The notes under the pieces were generated by a model, which saw nothing but the letters and a program-made list of their open reading frames with translations, had not been told where the DNA came from and ran no database searches. The position numbers and the translations under genes were made by a program. Shown one piece after another: positions 41,515-52,682 of a stretch of 54,487 nt of DNA; positions within the stretch are counted from its first letter, which is position 1, and each line of letters opens with the position of its first letter. The stretch comes from Siminovitchia terrae (GTDB taxonomy: Bacteria; Bacillota; Bacilli; Bacillales; Bacillaceae_C), in assembly GCF_003605405.2 (NCBI RefSeq), contig NZ_QYTW02000012.1, positions 1 to 54,487 of the forward strand, written 5' to 3'.

Positions 41515-41703
41515 CTTCATTCATCAGAAGTCTCCCACTTCTGTTAGTGGTGAGATGAAAGCATATTGATATTCCATTCAGTGGGGGGCAACCCCCGGCT
41601 GAATAAAGTCAAAGCCTCCGGCGGATGCCACAGATTTTCAGAGGAAATTTATCGAGCAGAGCTCGATAAAATCTGGGCGCAAATACGCCAAGGCGCATTT
41701 GAT
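41511..41703 (+). repeat. 194-nt structured element, copy R8
   Basis: The left end TTAACTT begins at 41511, so the lonB stop TAA (41512-41514) is made by the element. Hairpin B is a compensated variant, GGGGG CAA CCCCC. Hairpin C loop is CAGA rather than CGGA. It occupies most of the lonB-lonA gap. Confidence 0.9.
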
Positions 41704-41784
41704 ATGAAAGCGAAATGTCATCAGCACCTGTTTCTCGACATAAAGCGTCTATATAAGCTAAAATTGTAGTAATATGTTTTAAAG

Positions 41785-41803
41785 TCCTTCTTTGATAGAA
41801 GGA
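41785..41803 (+). other. Short hairpin in the lonA leader
   Basis: TCCTTC TTTGATA GAAGGA directly upstream of the lonA ribosome binding site (GGGAGGTG). It could hold the leader open or affect mRNA stability; no T run, so not a terminator. Confidence 0.45.
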
Positions 41804-41826
41804 ACATTACTGGGAGGTGTACGAAT

Positions 41827-44151
41827 GTGACAAAACAAAAAGAGGCGTTCGTTCCCCTGCTGCCTTTGCGTGGGATGCTAGTTTTTCCGACAATGGTTTT
41901 ACATCTTGATGTCGGAAGGGAACAATCCGTTCAGGCATTGGAGCAGGCGATGCTCACCGACCATCTTATTTTTTTGACGACTCAAAAAGATACTGCGATT
42001 GATGAGCCTGGTGAGGAAGACATCTATAGAGTGGGGACATTGACGAAAGTAAAGCAAATGCTTAAACTCCCAAACGGTACGATACGAGTGCTTGTAGAAG
42101 GGCTTTCGCGGGCAAAAATGAAGAGCTACCTTGTAAAAGACGATTTTGCCGCTGCCACTCTTGAACTTTTTGAAGATGACACAGAAAAAGATGTGGAAAT
42201 TCAGGCCTTAATGAGGACGATGCTTCAATACTTTGAGCAGTATATAAAGCTGTCCAAGAAAATATCAGCGGAAACTTTCGCAACTGTAGCTGATATGGAG
42301 GAGCCTGGACGGATGGCGGACATTGTTGCATCCCATTTGCCGCTGAAATTGCAGGACAAGCAGGATATCCTGGAAACTTTCGATGTGAATGAAAGGCTAA
42401 GCAATGTCATTGAAATCATCCATAATGAAAAAGAAGTTCTCGATTTGGAAAAAAAGATCGGTCAAAGGGTCAAACAATCAATGGAGCGGACCCAAAAAGA
42501 GTATTATTTGCGTGAGCAGATGAAGGCCATTCAAAAAGAACTCGGTGAGAAAGAGGGAAAAGCCGGCGAGGTGGCTGAGCTGACCGAGAAAATTGAAAAT
42601 GCCGGCATGACGGAACTCGCCAAGATGACAGCGTTAAGAGAGCTGGACAGGTATGAGAAAGTCCCAGCGACATCAGCAGAAAGCGCTGTGATCCGGAATT
42701 ATCTTGACTGGCTCGTTTCGCTGCCATGGACGAAAGCGACGAAAGATGATCTGAGCATTCATAAAGCAGAGAAAATCCTTGAACGGGACCATTATGGTCT
42801 TCAGCATGTGAAAGAGCGTGTTCTTGAATTCCTAGCGGTTAAACAATTGACCAAATCTCTCAGAAGCCCAATACTTTGCCTTGCAGGGCCGCCAGGCGTG
42901 GGAAAGACCAGCCTGGCACGTTCTATTGCAGAATCCATGGGAAGACATTTCGTTCGGATTTCTCTTGGAGGTGTCAGGGATGAGTCCGAAATCCGCGGAC
43001 ACAGGCGTACTTACGTTGGGGCAATGCCAGGCCGGATCATTCAAGGGATGAAAAAGGCGGGTACAGTTAATCCGGTTTTTTTACTGGATGAGATTGATAA
43101 AATGTCAAATGATTTCAGGGGTGACCCATCATCAGCTATGCTTGAAGTGTTGGATCCCGAACAGAACAGGACGTTTAGCGACCATTATATTGAAGAAACG
43201 TACGACCTTTCAAAGGTGATGTTTATTGCAACAGCGAATGACTTGGGGACCATTCCCGGACCGCTGAGGGACAGAATGGAGATCATTACTATTGCCGGTT
43301 ATACGGAGCTGGAAAAAATTCATATAGCCAAGGACCACCTGCTGCCAAAGCAAATTGAAGAACACGGGTTAACGAGAAGCCAGCTTCAGATTAAAGAAGA
43401 CGCTGTTAAGGCGATTGTCCGATATTATACAAGGGAAGCCGGCGTACGGGAGCTTGAGCGCCAGCTCGCCTCCATTTGCAGGAAAGCTGCAAAAATCATT
43501 GTAGCTGGTGAACGCAAAAGAGTCATTGTGACCGAGAAAAACCTTGAAGAGCTGCTTGGTAAGAAAAAATATCGTTATGGTCAGGCTGAGCTTGAAGACC
43601 AAGTGGGGGTTGCCACAGGACTTGCCTATACAACGGTTGGAGGCGATACGCTTCAAATCGAAGTATCCCTGACTCCAGGGAAAGGAAAGCTGATTTTGAC
43701 CGGAAAATTAGGCGATGTAATGAAAGAATCTGCACAAGCAGCTTTCAGTTATGTCCGTTCAAAAGCTGAAGAATTGAAACTTCCAAATGATTTTTACGAA
43801 AAGTATGATGTTCATATCCATGTGCCTGAGGGTGCGGTGCCGAAGGACGGGCCATCTGCAGGGATAACGATTGCTACTGCACTTGTATCCGCTCTGACAG
43901 GTCGTCCGATCAGAAGAGAAGTTGGCATGACCGGAGAAATAACCCTTCGGGGGAGGGTTTTACCTATCGGTGGATTGAAAGAAAAATCGATGAGTGCCCA
44001 CAGAGCAGGATTGACGACCATTATTTTACCAAAAGACAATGAAAAAGATATTGATGAAATTCCTGATAGTGTAAAGAGTGACCTGACTTTCATTCCAGTG
44101 ACACATATGGATGAAGTGCTCGGGAAAGCTTTGATGGGAGAGGCAAAATGA
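41827..44151 (+). CDS. lonA: ATP-dependent protease LonA
   Basis: A 774-aa Lon protease. The N-terminal substrate-recognition domain (~1-310) starts [19 protein letters not shown]; the AAA+ module has [13 protein letters not shown] and [10 protein letters not shown]; the protease domain has [14 protein letters not shown] with the catalytic Ser and [14 protein letters not shown] with the Lys. A GTG at 41827 is the start, behind GGGAGGTGTACGAAT. It degrades misfolded and regulatory proteins. It overlaps ysxC by four bases (ATGA), so the two are cotranslated as in Bacillus subtilis. Confidence 0.97.
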   Translation: MTKQKEAFVPLLPLRGMLVFPTMVLHLDVGREQSVQALEQAMLTDHLIFLTTQKDTAIDEPGEEDIYRVGTLTKVKQMLKLPNGTIRVLVEGLSRAKMKSYLVKDDFAAATLELFEDDTEKDVEIQALMRTMLQYFEQYIKLSKKISAETFATVADMEEPGRMADIVASHLPLKLQDKQDILETFDVNERLSNVIEIIHNEKEVLDLEKKIGQRVKQSMERTQKEYYLREQMKAIQKELGEKEGKAGEVAELTEKIENAGMTELAKMTALRELDRYEKVPATSAESAVIRNYLDWLVSLPWTKATKDDLSIHKAEKILERDHYGLQHVKERVLEFLAVKQLTKSLRSPILCLAGPPGVGKTSLARSIAESMGRHFVRISLGGVRDESEIRGHRRTYVGAMPGRIIQGMKKAGTVNPVFLLDEIDKMSNDFRGDPSSAMLEVLDPEQNRTFSDHYIEETYDLSKVMFIATANDLGTIPGPLRDRMEIITIAGYTELEKIHIAKDHLLPKQIEEHGLTRSQLQIKEDAVKAIVRYYTREAGVRELERQLASICRKAAKIIVAGERKRVIVTEKNLEELLGKKKYRYGQAELEDQVGVATGLAYTTVGGDTLQIEVSLTPGKGKLILTGKLGDVMKESAQAAFSYVRSKAEELKLPNDFYEKYDVHIHVPEGAVPKDGPSAGITIATALVSALTGRPIRREVGMTGEITLRGRVLPIGGLKEKSMSAHRAGLTTIILPKDNEKDIDEIPDSVKSDLTFIPVTHMDEVLGKALMGEAK

Positions 44152-44732
44152 AAGTAAACAATGTAGAAATGGTAATCAGTGCCGTTAAGCCTGACCAATA
44201 TCCCGATGAAGGACTGCCGGAATTTGCACTTGCCGGCAGGTCAAACGTCGGAAAATCTTCTTTTATCAATAAAATGATTAACCGCAAAAGCTTGGCCAGA
44301 ACATCTTCGAAACCAGGCAAAACGCAAACGTTGAATTTCTACAAGATAGAGGAGATGCTCTACTTCGTGGACGTTCCGGGATACGGATTTGCGAAAGTAT
44401 CCAAAAGGGAACGGGAAGCCTGGGGACAAATGATCGAAACGTACATGACATCAAGGAAAGAGCTGCAGGCCGTCATGTTGATCGTCGATCTTCGCCATCC
44501 GCCCACGGAGGATGATGTCATGATGTATGACTTTCTGAAATACTATGACATTCCATGCGTGGTCATCGGAACCAAAGCGGATAAAATCCCAAAGGGAAAA
44601 TGGTCGAAGCATTCCAAAATAACCAAAGAAAAACTGAATCTGGTACCAGAAGATGAACTTATTATTTTTTCTTCGGAAACTGGGGAAGGCAAGGAAACCG
44701 TTTGGAATATATTAACTAAAAGGTTCAAATAA
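44148..44732 (+). CDS. ysxC: Ribosome biogenesis GTPase YsxC (EngB)
   Basis: A 194-aa TRAFAC GTPase needed for assembly of the 50S subunit. G1 [16 protein letters not shown]3 [11 protein letters not shown]4 TKADK and G5 SSETGEGK are present, with switch [16 protein letters not shown]. Its start ATG 44148 overlaps the lonA stop. A bidirectional terminator separates it from the convergent membrane protein gene. Confidence 0.95.
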   Translation: MKVNNVEMVISAVKPDQYPDEGLPEFALAGRSNVGKSSFINKMINRKSLARTSSKPGKTQTLNFYKIEEMLYFVDVPGYGFAKVSKREREAWGQMIETYMTSRKELQAVMLIVDLRHPPTEDDVMMYDFLKYYDIPCVVIGTKADKIPKGKWSKHSKITKEKLNLVPEDELIIFSSETGEGKETVWNILTKRFK

Positions 44733-44772
44733 AATAAATTTCAGGACAATGTGGTCCTGAAATTTATTTTTT
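44732..44772. terminator. Bidirectional terminator between ysxC and the 44764 gene
   Basis: Perfect 16-bp stem AAATAAATTTCAGGAC / GTCCTGAAATTTATTT with a 6-nt loop; the stop codon of the minus-strand gene (44764) lies within the right arm. Confidence 0.9.
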
Positions 44773-45252
44773 TCTTTGGAGAAACAAGAAATACCCCCCG
44801 GCTATAATAAAGAAGAAAGGCCAGAATTTGCTGAGCAACGAAATATCGTGCCCGTTCTCAGCAGCCCAGTTTGTAAGTCGATCGAAAAACAGAAGTAAGG
44901 AGGCAGCCGCCAAAAATAAAATTCCCATCATTAGACCGGCACCTGTTTTTACATATGTAAGTAAAATGCCGACAGCCACCAGCAATAAGAATACTCCAGC
45001 AAAGTCCTGCCACATCTCAAGTCTATTGGCAATGTGAAAATGTATCCCCATCCCGGTTAGGACAACCCCAGGTAAAATTGCTTCGTGATCCTTGCCTAAA
45101 TAGCCTTGGGCCAAAAAGCCGCACCCAATAATGATCACCAAGGTAGGCCAGGAGTATAAATCCTGTAAAATTTGTATGTTGTATTGCTGCAAAAGAAAGT
45201 AGACACCAAACCCCAAAAAAATAACTCCAGAAAACATTCCTTTATTTTTCAA
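44764..45252 (-). CDS. LiaF-like/DUF5668 membrane protein
   Basis: A 162-aa protein with about five or six membrane segments (GVIFLGFGVYFLLQQY, LVIIIGCGFLAQGYLG, FAGVFLLLVAVGILLTYV, LMMGILFLAAASLLLFF, FWPFFFIIAGGYFLFL) and repeated W/FPxxxIxxG-type turns of the LiaI-LiaF transmembrane family. The family includes membrane-stress sensors and uncharacterised proteins. The same place between ysxC and hemA in Bacillus subtilis is occupied by the membrane gene ysxD, but identity is not claimed. The start has no very strong site. Confidence 0.75.
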   Translation of the reverse strand: MKNKGMFSGVIFLGFGVYFLLQQYNIQILQDLYSWPTLVIIIGCGFLAQGYLGKDHEAILPGVVLTGMGIHFHIANRLEMWQDFAGVFLLLVAVGILLTYVKTGAGLMMGILFLAAASLLLFFDRLTNWAAENGHDISLLSKFWPFFFIIAGGYFLFLQRKK

Positions 45253-45325
45253 AAAATCACATCCAGCGCGTTTACTTGTATTTAGTCTATATATTTGCTA
45301 TGGTACAAAAGGATTGAAAATGGTT

Positions 45326-45521
45326 TTAACTTCATTCAGCAGAAGTCTCCCACTTCTGTAAGTGGTGAAATGAATGCCTATTGGTATATTCTATTCAGTG
45401 AGGGTTCAACCCCCGGCTGAATAAAGTTAAAGCCTCCGGCGGATGCCACAGATTTTCAGAGGAAATTTATCGAGCGGAGCTCGATAAAATCTGGGCGCAA
45501 ATACGCCAAGGCGCATTTGAT
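45326..45521 (+). repeat. 194-nt structured element, copy R9 (196 nt)
   Basis: Full-length copy with TAT insertion near ATTGGTATATTC. Hairpins A and C follow the consensus; hairpin B is AGGG TTCAA CCCC. It lies in the gap between the divergent 44764 and hemA genes. Confidence 0.9.
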
Positions 45522-45534
45522 TATAAGAAGCTAG

Positions 45535-45745
45535 GGCTAAACGGACAGTAAAGATAAAATAAGCGGGCTTTCGCCAGCTGCCATGTGTTTGTCGGGGCTA
45601 CTAGATGTTTCCGCACTAATAATGATCCGGCTGCGGCTCCTAGCACCTCGAGGTCACAAGTCACCTAGTTGTAGTGGCTGAAGAACTGCTGGGGCAGAAC
45701 AGTCGCCCCGCACTTAAATATACCATAGGTTTCGGTTTCTGTTCA
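45535..45745. repeat. Degenerate mosaic repeat upstream of hemA
   Basis: 45585-45720 contains pieces of the TCTAGCTCC/CTCGAGGTCA and GTAGTGGCTGA families (compare 30143-30200 and 50860-50900). No gene. Confidence 0.5.
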
Positions 45746-45752
45746 CAACTTT

Positions 45753-45783
45753 TTAGAATTCTTCTAATGTAAAGTGATATACT
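45753..45783 (+). promoter_or_regulatory. hemA promoter with PerR-like box
   Basis: TTAGAATTCTTCTAA (45753-45767) is a 15-bp palindrome close to the PerR consensus TTATAATNATTATAA; TATACT (45778) is the -10 and the box covers the -35 position 17 nt upstream. hemA of Bacillus subtilis is repressed by PerR. Confidence 0.65.
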
Positions 45784-45823
45784 AAAGATATTGAGTGATC
45801 ATTTTGGAGGTGCCTGTTTTAAA

Positions 45824-47176
45824 ATGCATATCATCGTGGTCGGTTTGAATTATCAAACAGCGCCTGTCGAGGTTAGGGAACGCCTAGCTTTTGCTGAAAG
45901 CGATCTTGCCTCTGCTATGACGGCATTGAAAAATAAAAAAAGCATTTTGGAAAATGTCATTGTGTCCACCTGTAACCGGACTGAAGTATATGCAGTGGTG
46001 GATCAGCTTCACACTGGCCGTTATTATATAAAAGAATTTCTGTCAGAATGGTTTCAAATAGACCAAAAGGATTTTTCTAATCATTTATTCATTCACGAAC
46101 ATGAGCGTGCTGTTGAGCATTTATATAAAGTTACATGTGGATTAGATTCCATGATTCTTGGGGAAACCCAGATTCTTGGTCAAGTTAGGGACAGCTTCCT
46201 ACTTGGTCAAGAAAGAGGGACAACTGGGACAGTCTTTAACCATTTGATGAAACAGGCTGTAACACTTGCTAAGCGTGCCCACTCAGAAACTGAAATTGGG
46301 TCCAATGCGGTTTCCGTTAGTTACGCAGCAGTCGAGTTGGCAAAGAAAGTGTTTGGCCAAATGAAGGACAAGCATGTACTTATTATCGGAGCCGGGAAGA
46401 TGAGTGAGCTGGCCATCAAAAATCTATATTCAAATGGAGCGACTAAGGTCACGGTTGTTAACCGCACTTTAGAAAGAGCAAAGAATTTAGCGGATCAGTT
46501 TGATGGACAGGCTAAATCGCTGAGTGAACTGCAATGTGCGGTCATGGAAGCCGATATCGTCATTAGTTCCACTGGGTCACCTGAATATGTATTGACTAAA
46601 GACATGATGGTCCAGGTTGATAAAATGAGGAGAGGGCGCCCGCTTTTCCTTGTTGATATTGCTGTTCCTCGCGACTTAGATCCTGCCATTTCAGAAATTG
46701 ACAGCTTCTTCCTCTATGATATAGATGATCTGGAAGGGATTGTTCAGGCGAATTTGGTCGAGAGAGAATTAGCTGCTGATAAAATTATGGGTATGATTGG
46801 AACGGAAATCAACAACTTCAAAGAATGGCTTAATATGCTCGGTGTTGTACCTGTCATTACGGCTTTGCGAGAAAAGGCATTGTCCATTCAGGCTCAAACG
46901 ATGGAAAGTATTGACCGAAAGCTTCCGAACCTTACGGAGCGTGAAAGAAAAGTATTGAGCAAGCATACAAAGAGCATTATCAATCAATTGTTGAAAGATC
47001 CAATTATGCAAGTGAAGGAATTTTCGGGTCTGGAAAATGCTTCGGAGAAAATCGAGCTCTTTAAGCAAATTTTTGACTTGGAAGATGCCGTAAAGCAAGC
47101 AGATCCTGCACCTGCAAAAGAATCCGAAAAAAAGAAAATCAAATTTGCAGCGCCGCTGCATACATTCCAATCATAA
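45824..47176 (+). CDS. hemA: Glutamyl-tRNA reductase HemA
   Basis: A 450-aa enzyme reducing glutamyl-tRNA to glutamate-1-semialdehyde, the first committed step of haem synthesis. The catalytic Cys50 lies in [27 protein letters not shown] and [12 protein letters not shown] follow; the NADPH domain has [17 protein letters not shown]; the C-terminal dimer helix completes it. ATG 45824 ([20 protein letters not shown]) matches Bacillus subtilis HemA; the site GGAGG is 13 nt upstream, slightly far. It opens the hemAXCDB operon under a PerR-like box. Confidence 0.95.
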   Translation: MHIIVVGLNYQTAPVEVRERLAFAESDLASAMTALKNKKSILENVIVSTCNRTEVYAVVDQLHTGRYYIKEFLSEWFQIDQKDFSNHLFIHEHERAVEHLYKVTCGLDSMILGETQILGQVRDSFLLGQERGTTGTVFNHLMKQAVTLAKRAHSETEIGSNAVSVSYAAVELAKKVFGQMKDKHVLIIGAGKMSELAIKNLYSNGATKVTVVNRTLERAKNLADQFDGQAKSLSELQCAVMEADIVISSTGSPEYVLTKDMMVQVDKMRRGRPLFLVDIAVPRDLDPAISEIDSFFLYDIDDLEGIVQANLVERELAADKIMGMIGTEINNFKEWLNMLGVVPVITALREKALSIQAQTMESIDRKLPNLTERERKVLSKHTKSIINQLLKDPIMQVKEFSGLENASEKIELFKQIFDLEDAVKQADPAPAKESEKKKIKFAAPLHTFQS

Positions 47177-47189
47177 GAGGAATGAGTCT

Positions 47190-48020
47190 ATGTTCGATCT
47201 TGTATTGGCAAGACTTCCAGAATTGATAATCGTCATATATGCCTTATCCATTCTGCTTTATTTTATCGATTTCGTTGATCATAATCGGAAGGCAAACATT
47301 TTTGCTTTCCGGTTGCTTTTGATTGTTTGGGCATTTCAAACAATCTTTTTGTTTATGTACATGTTAAATACCGGTAGATTTCCAGTATTGACGCTCTTTG
47401 AAGGGCTGTATTTCTATACTTGGGTACTTATCACAATCTCTTTGTTTATTCATCATATTTTCAAAGTTGATTTCACGGTATTTTTTATAAATTTGATAGG
47501 ATTTTGTTTCATGGCAATTCATGCTTTCGCGCCTATTCAGCGTTCTTTTGTAACGGCGGAGCAATTAATGTCTGAATTATTGTTGATCCATATAACAATC
47601 GCAATCCTATCATACGGAGCTTTCTCTGCGTCATTTGTGTTCTCAAGCCTATACTTGTTTCAGTTTAAACTGCTGAAGGAGAAAAGGTGGAAGAAGAAGT
47701 TATGGCGATTGGCGGACTTGGCGAAACTGGAAAAGGCATCTTTTGTTCTCAACACGATCGGTTTCCCAATGCTGCTATTAAGTCTTATTCTGGGTCTCAG
47801 ATGGGCAGTGATTAAGCTTCCAGTTTTTCATTGGTATGATCCTAAAATTATCGGGTCCTTTTTTTTGTTGATCATCTATGGATTTTTACTATATGCTTTT
47901 GTTAAACGCGTCATTTTCGGGCGCAAACTGGCTTTATGGAATACAATGGCTTTTTTATTTGTATTGGTCAACTTTTTTCTAATCAGCAGAATATCTAAGT
48001 TTCACTTTTGGTTTTCGTAA
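47190..48020 (+). CDS. hemX: HemX membrane protein
   Basis: A 276-aa protein with eight predicted helices of the HemX/CcsA-like (cytochrome c assembly) family. VWAFQTIFLFMYMLNTGRFP, LFEGLYFYTWVLITISLF and LLIHITIAILSYGAF are typical, and SYGAFSASFVFSSLYLFQ resembles the conserved family core. In Bacillus subtilis HemX lowers the cellular amount of HemA. The ATG at 47190 lies 14 nt after hemA with AGAGGAATG as site; the operon continues with hemC after 50 nt. Confidence 0.9.
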   Translation: MFDLVLARLPELIIVIYALSILLYFIDFVDHNRKANIFAFRLLLIVWAFQTIFLFMYMLNTGRFPVLTLFEGLYFYTWVLITISLFIHHIFKVDFTVFFINLIGFCFMAIHAFAPIQRSFVTAEQLMSELLLIHITIAILSYGAFSASFVFSSLYLFQFKLLKEKRWKKKLWRLADLAKLEKASFVLNTIGFPMLLLSLILGLRWAVIKLPVFHWYDPKIIGSFFLLIIYGFLLYAFVKRVIFGRKLALWNTMAFLFVLVNFFLISRISKFHFWFS

Positions 48021-48070
48021 AGGCGATGCAGACGGGCATTTAAGTGCAGTATTCACAGGAGGCATTTTAT

Positions 48071-49003
48071 ATGAGAAAAATTGTAATTGGTTCGAGGAGA
48101 AGCAACCTGGCAATCACACAGACAAACTGGGTGCGCGAACAGTTGGAAAAGCTTGGCGCTCCTTTTGAGTTTGAGGTAAAGGAGATTGTGACAAAGGGAG
48201 ACCGCATCTTAGATGTCACTTTGTCCAAAATTGGCGGGAAAGGGTTGTTCATCAAGGAAATAGAGCAGGCGTTATTTGATGGCGAGATTGATATGGCTGT
48301 CCACAGTATGAAGGACATGCCAGCAGAACTTCCAGAAGGACTGGTAATCGGATGCGTACCGCTGCGCGAAGATCATCGTGATGCATTTATTTCAAAAAGC
48401 GGGCTTAAGCTGAAGGAACTGCCAGTCGGGTCTATCGTAGGTACGAGCAGTTTGCGAAGAGGAGCACAGATCTTGGCTCAAAGACCAGATTTGGAAATTA
48501 AATGGATACGAGGCAATATTGATACACGGCTATCCAAACTTAAAACTGAAGATTATGATGCCATTATTCTAGCAGCAGCCGGATTAATCCGAATGGGATG
48601 GAATAAAGAAATCGTAACGGAATATCTGGACCCAGATTTCTGTTTGCCTGCCATCGGTCAAGGGGCATTAGCCATCGAATGCAGGGAGGACGATAAAGAG
48701 CTTCTGACTGAATTAGCTAAGCTAACTTGTGAAAAAACGGCAAGGGCTGTTGAGGCTGAGCGTGTATTTCTTCATAAGATGGATGGAAGCTGCCAGGTGC
48801 CAATCGCTGGCTTTGCCGAAATTTTACCCAACAATGAAGTCCAGCTTACAGCTCTTGTGGCTTCCCCTGATGGCAAAACAGTTTATTCGGATATGATTAA
48901 AGGAACAGACCCGAAGGATGTCGGTGAAAAAGCTGCAGCAAGCTTGATTGAACAGGGCGCTAAAGCTTTAATAGAGAATGTAAAAGAGGAACTCGACAAA
49001 TGA
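48071..49003 (+). CDS. hemC: Hydroxymethylbilane synthase (porphobilinogen deaminase) HemC
   Basis: A 310-aa enzyme joining four porphobilinogens. Motifs: [60 protein letters not shown] and [11 protein letters not shown] for substrate binding, and the dipyrromethane cofactor cysteine in [15 protein letters not shown]. The ATG has AGGAGG upstream. Its stop overlaps the hemD start by four bases (ATGA). Confidence 0.97.
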   Translation: MRKIVIGSRRSNLAITQTNWVREQLEKLGAPFEFEVKEIVTKGDRILDVTLSKIGGKGLFIKEIEQALFDGEIDMAVHSMKDMPAELPEGLVIGCVPLREDHRDAFISKSGLKLKELPVGSIVGTSSLRRGAQILAQRPDLEIKWIRGNIDTRLSKLKTEDYDAIILAAAGLIRMGWNKEIVTEYLDPDFCLPAIGQGALAIECREDDKELLTELAKLTCEKTARAVEAERVFLHKMDGSCQVPIAGFAEILPNNEVQLTALVASPDGKTVYSDMIKGTDPKDVGEKAAASLIEQGAKALIENVKEELDK

Positions 49004-49803
49004 CAGCAGACCAGCTTCCTTTACGAGGCAGGCATGTGTTGATCACCAGAGGTGGAGAGCAGGGTGAAAAGTTTTGTAATGACGTTGCTTCAGCTGGTGG
49101 GATTCCATATATGGTCCCGCTCATTGATTTTCGTCCTCATGAAGACTTGAACGCGGCCCATTTCAAACAATCACTGGGTACATATGATTGGATTATTTTT
49201 ACAAGCAAAAATGGCGTCAAGTATTTTTTTCAGCACATTGCTTCCCATCGGGAACAATTTGAAATGTTTAAAGAGAATATTCAATTTGCGGCTGTGGGCG
49301 AGAAAACAAGGGCTGAATTAAGCCGATATCGTGTTGAATCGCATTTTATACCCAATATTTATACGGCAGAAGATTTCTCAAAGGAGTTTTTTGAAAAAGG
49401 ATATACGGTAAAGCGGGCTTTGATTCCAAAAGGTAATCTGGCAAGTACCACGATCGCCGAAAGCTTTCGAAGCCAGCGGATTTTAGCTGATGAATGGGTT
49501 GTCTACGAAACTTTTTATCCAACAAAGGACATTGGCAGGCTGGTCACGATTGTAAAGGAAGATAGGCTTGATGTTGCTTGTTTTACAAGCCCCTCCACTT
49601 TTCATCATTTTAATAAAGTGATAAAGCAATACTATTTGGAAGAACATCTTCAGTCTATTTTGCTTGCAAGCATTGGCAAAGTAACAAAAAGGGCAATTGA
49701 AAACGAGGGGTACTTGGTTAAAGTGTGTCCTGAAAAATATACAATAGATTCTATGTTCCATGAACTGTGCCAGTATTTTGGCCAGGAAAGAAAGGAAGAA
49801 TAG
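49000..49803 (+). CDS. hemD: Uroporphyrinogen-III synthase HemD
   Basis: A 267-aa enzyme closing hydroxymethylbilane with inversion of ring D. HemD is poorly conserved; the two alternating domains are visible through [73 protein letters not shown] and [14 protein letters not shown]. Position between hemC and hemB and the ATGA overlap with hemC make the assignment firm. Confidence 0.92.
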   Translation: MTADQLPLRGRHVLITRGGEQGEKFCNDVASAGGIPYMVPLIDFRPHEDLNAAHFKQSLGTYDWIIFTSKNGVKYFFQHIASHREQFEMFKENIQFAAVGEKTRAELSRYRVESHFIPNIYTAEDFSKEFFEKGYTVKRALIPKGNLASTTIAESFRSQRILADEWVVYETFYPTKDIGRLVTIVKEDRLDVACFTSPSTFHHFNKVIKQYYLEEHLQSILLASIGKVTKRAIENEGYLVKVCPEKYTIDSMFHELCQYFGQERKEE

Positions 49804-49805
49804 CA

Positions 49806-50780
49806 TTGGATCAAATTCAATTCAAACGTCATCGAAGACTTCGTAAATCTGCTGCTTTACGGGAAATGGTAAGAGAAACGCATATACATCCGGAAGATCT
49901 GATTTACCCCCTTTTTATTGTGGAAGGCGAGAATACCCGTAAAGAAATTTCATCCATGCCTGGCGCGTTTCAAATTTCATTGGATCTGTTAAAAGAGGAA
50001 ATAGCTGAAATTAGCGAACTCGGTATCAAGGCGGTCATTCTTTTCGGTGTACCGGATGAAAAGGATGATTGTGGAACGGGTGCATATATAGATGAAGGAA
50101 TTGTGCAAAAAGCTACACGGGTTATAAAGGAAACTACTCCAGAGATGTTGGTCATTGCCGATACATGCCTTTGTGAATACACTGACCATGGACATTGCGG
50201 TGTAATCGAAGAAGGGTATGTCCAAAATGATGCTAGCTTGGAACTTCTTGTTAAAACGGCTGTCAGCCAAGCCAAGGCTGGTGCAGATATAATCGCCCCC
50301 TCCAATATGATGGATGGATTTGTGGCTGCGATTAGAAAAGGTTTGGATGAAGAGGGATTCCAGGAAATACCAATCATGTCTTATGCAGTGAAATATTCTT
50401 CTGCTTTTTACGGACCTTTCCGTGAAGCGGCGAATAGCGCTCCGCAATTTGGAGACCGAAAAACGTATCAAATGGATCCAGCCAATAGAGTGGAAGCCCT
50501 TCGTGAAGCTCAGTCCGATATGGAAGAAGGAGCGGATATGCTGATTGTTAAGCCTGCTCTTTCCTACTTGGATATCATTCGTGATGTAAGGAACGAATTC
50601 AATGCTCCGCTCATTGCCTATAATGTGAGCGGAGAGTATTCCCTTATTAAAGCTGCGGCTTTGAACGGCTGGGTAGATGAAAAAGCGATTGTCATGGAAA
50701 TGCTGACTAGCATCAAACGTGCAGGAGCGGACATGATCATCACTTACTTTGCCAAAGACATGGCAAAATGGCTTAAATAA
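49806..50780 (+). CDS. hemB: Delta-aminolevulinic acid dehydratase HemB
   Basis: A 324-aa porphobilinogen synthase of the zinc type: [14 protein letters not shown] holds the three zinc cysteines. Schiff-base lysines are in [16 protein letters not shown] and [12 protein letters not shown]. The start is TTG at 49806, two bases after hemD, with AAGGAAG upstream, giving [15 protein letters not shown]. It condenses two aminolevulinates. A repeat block separates it from hemL. Confidence 0.96.
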   Translation: MDQIQFKRHRRLRKSAALREMVRETHIHPEDLIYPLFIVEGENTRKEISSMPGAFQISLDLLKEEIAEISELGIKAVILFGVPDEKDDCGTGAYIDEGIVQKATRVIKETTPEMLVIADTCLCEYTDHGHCGVIEEGYVQNDASLELLVKTAVSQAKAGADIIAPSNMMDGFVAAIRKGLDEEGFQEIPIMSYAVKYSSAFYGPFREAANSAPQFGDRKTYQMDPANRVEALREAQSDMEEGADMLIVKPALSYLDIIRDVRNEFNAPLIAYNVSGEYSLIKAAALNGWVDEKAIVMEMLTSIKRAGADMIITYFAKDMAKWLK

Positions 50781-50782
50781 AG

Positions 50783-50990
50783 AAAAGCGGAGAGTGCCTG
50801 TTTATCGGCGACAAGCATAAGACGAACGCTGAAGAAGGCGTAGTTTGCCTTCAACAGCGTTTGGCTTATGACCTTGAGGGGCTAGGCGCTGGAGCTGGAC
50901 ATCAAGAAAAGCGTAAGCGCTCGTCTAGCAACGTACAGACTGGACGAGTCCTGACGAGATAAAGGAAAAAGAAAAGCACAAGCGTATGAG
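50783..50990. repeat. Dispersed repeat between hemB and hemL
   Basis: Begins AAGAAAAGCGGAGAGTGCCT and runs through GGCGTAGTTTGCC, CTTGAGGGGCTAGGCGC and TGGAGCTGGACATC. It is an inverted relative of the 35360-35680 block and of the TCTAGCTCCAGCGCC family common between Bacillus genes. No gene; it lies inside the hem operon and may reduce or split its transcript. Confidence 0.75.
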
Positions 50991-51033
50991 TAAACAAGAT
51001 ACTTTCTTGTCTAAATAAGTGGAGGTTATGTTC

Positions 51034-52329
51034 ATGCGATCTTTTAAAAAATCGAAAGAAGCGTTCCAAGAGGCGGTTAAGCTAATGCCAGGGGGAGTAA
51101 ATAGCCCTGTCCGCGCATTTAAGTCCGTCGACATGGATCCGATTTTCATGGAAAGTGGGAAAGGTTCCCGTATTTTTGATATTGATGGGAATGAATATAT
51201 TGATTATGTCTTATCATGGGGACCGCTCATTTTAGGTCACACAAATGAACGTGTGGTTGAAGCGATCAAGAAGGTTGCGGAAAGTGGGACAAGCTTCGGT
51301 GCATCGACGCTCATTGAAAACGAATTAGCGAAACTGGTAACTGAGCGTGTGCCTTCCATTGAAATTGTTCGTATGGTTTCTTCAGGTACGGAAGCAACGA
51401 TGAGCGCTCTCCGTTTGGCGAGAGGCTATACGGGCCGGAATAAAATCATGAAATTTGAAGGCTGTTATCATGGCCATGGGGATTCTCTTCTTATCAAAGC
51501 GGGTTCTGGTGTGGCGACGCTAGGATTGCCGGACAGTCCGGGAGTTCCAGAAGGCGTTGCAAAGAATACAATTACAGTTCCATATAATAACTTGGAGAGC
51601 GTACGTTATGCTTTCGAACAGTATGGAGATGATATTGCAGGTGTCATCGTTGAACCGGTTGCTGGAAACATGGGGGTAGTGCCTCCGCAGCCTGGATTCC
51701 TTGAAGGTCTCCGCGAATTGACCACTGAATACGGCGCTTTGCTCATTTTTGATGAGGTCATGACTGGTTTTCGTGTAGGCTATCATTGTGCACAGGGCCA
51801 TTTTAACATTACTCCTGACATTACTTGCCTTGGTAAAGTGATTGGTGGAGGTCTTCCAGTAGGTGCATACGGAGGAAAAGCCGAAATCATGGAACAAATT
51901 GCTCCGAGCGGCCCAATCTATCAAGCTGGCACACTTTCTGGAAACCCACTTGCTATGGCAGCCGGATATGAAACATTGATTCAGTTGACTCCTGAATCTT
52001 ATGATGAGTTCAATCGTAAAGCTATAAAATTGGAACAAGGACTAAAAGCAGCAGCGGCGAAATATAATATTCCAAATACGGTCAACCGTGCAGGATCAAT
52101 GGTTGGATTTTTCTTTACAAATGAAGATGTCTATAACTATGATCAGGCAAAAACAAGTGATCTCTCCATGTTTGCTGCTTATTACAAGGAAATGGCAAAC
52201 AGTGGAATCTTTTTACCGCCATCCCAATTTGAAGGATTATTCTTATCAACTGAGCATTCTGATGCAGACATCGACGAGACCATTGAAGCGGCTGAAAAAG
52301 CCTTTGCTGCTATTTCAAATAAGCAATGA
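51034..52329 (+). CDS. hemL: Glutamate-1-semialdehyde 2,1-aminomutase HemL
   Basis: A 431-aa PLP enzyme converting glutamate-1-semialdehyde to aminolevulinate. Markers: [63 protein letters not shown], and the PLP lysine region [19 protein letters not shown], then [16 protein letters not shown] 51034 follows GGAGGTTATGTTC. It is last in the haem cluster, with a strong terminator. Confidence 0.97.
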   Translation: MRSFKKSKEAFQEAVKLMPGGVNSPVRAFKSVDMDPIFMESGKGSRIFDIDGNEYIDYVLSWGPLILGHTNERVVEAIKKVAESGTSFGASTLIENELAKLVTERVPSIEIVRMVSSGTEATMSALRLARGYTGRNKIMKFEGCYHGHGDSLLIKAGSGVATLGLPDSPGVPEGVAKNTITVPYNNLESVRYAFEQYGDDIAGVIVEPVAGNMGVVPPQPGFLEGLRELTTEYGALLIFDEVMTGFRVGYHCAQGHFNITPDITCLGKVIGGGLPVGAYGGKAEIMEQIAPSGPIYQAGTLSGNPLAMAAGYETLIQLTPESYDEFNRKAIKLEQGLKAAAAKYNIPNTVNRAGSMVGFFFTNEDVYNYDQAKTSDLSMFAAYYKEMANSGIFLPPSQFEGLFLSTEHSDADIDETIEAAEKAFAAISNKQ

Positions 52330-52336
52330 CAATTAT

Positions 52337-52366
52337 AGGGAACCGTTTAATAACGGCTCCCTTTTT
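52337..52366 (+). terminator. Terminator of hemL
   Basis: AGGGAACCGTT / AACGGCTCCCT with a TTAAT loop (one mismatch) followed by TTTTT. Confidence 0.85.
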
Positions 52367-52682
52367 GTTGGCCAAGAAACTGCATAATGCCGATTATGCT
52401 ACGTTAAAAACCGACAAAATAAATTAACAGGATGAAGCCTGCTGAGCTGCTTCAGTCCGCAAATCACTGACCGGAGCTTGCTTTTTTGAATTGCCGTTGG
52501 TTTTGATCAGCACGCCATTTAGACAATTTTTCAGATGGTTGTGTGCTGCTTGAGTTTCAAGAACTAATTTTTAGACAGCCCCGAACTTCATTTTCTATCT
52601 TCTCTTTTCATAATTAATACCTTCACATCATAGGATGTAATTGACCCATATATTTTTGTACGGAGTGAAAGGAGGAGCTATC
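52367..52682. other. hemL-spoVID spacer
   Basis: No gene. Near 52628-52654 TCATAGG and CATATATT lie 12 nt apart and could be a weak sigma-E promoter for spoVID (sigma-E dependent in Bacillus subtilis), but the spacing is shorter than ideal. Confidence 0.35.
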
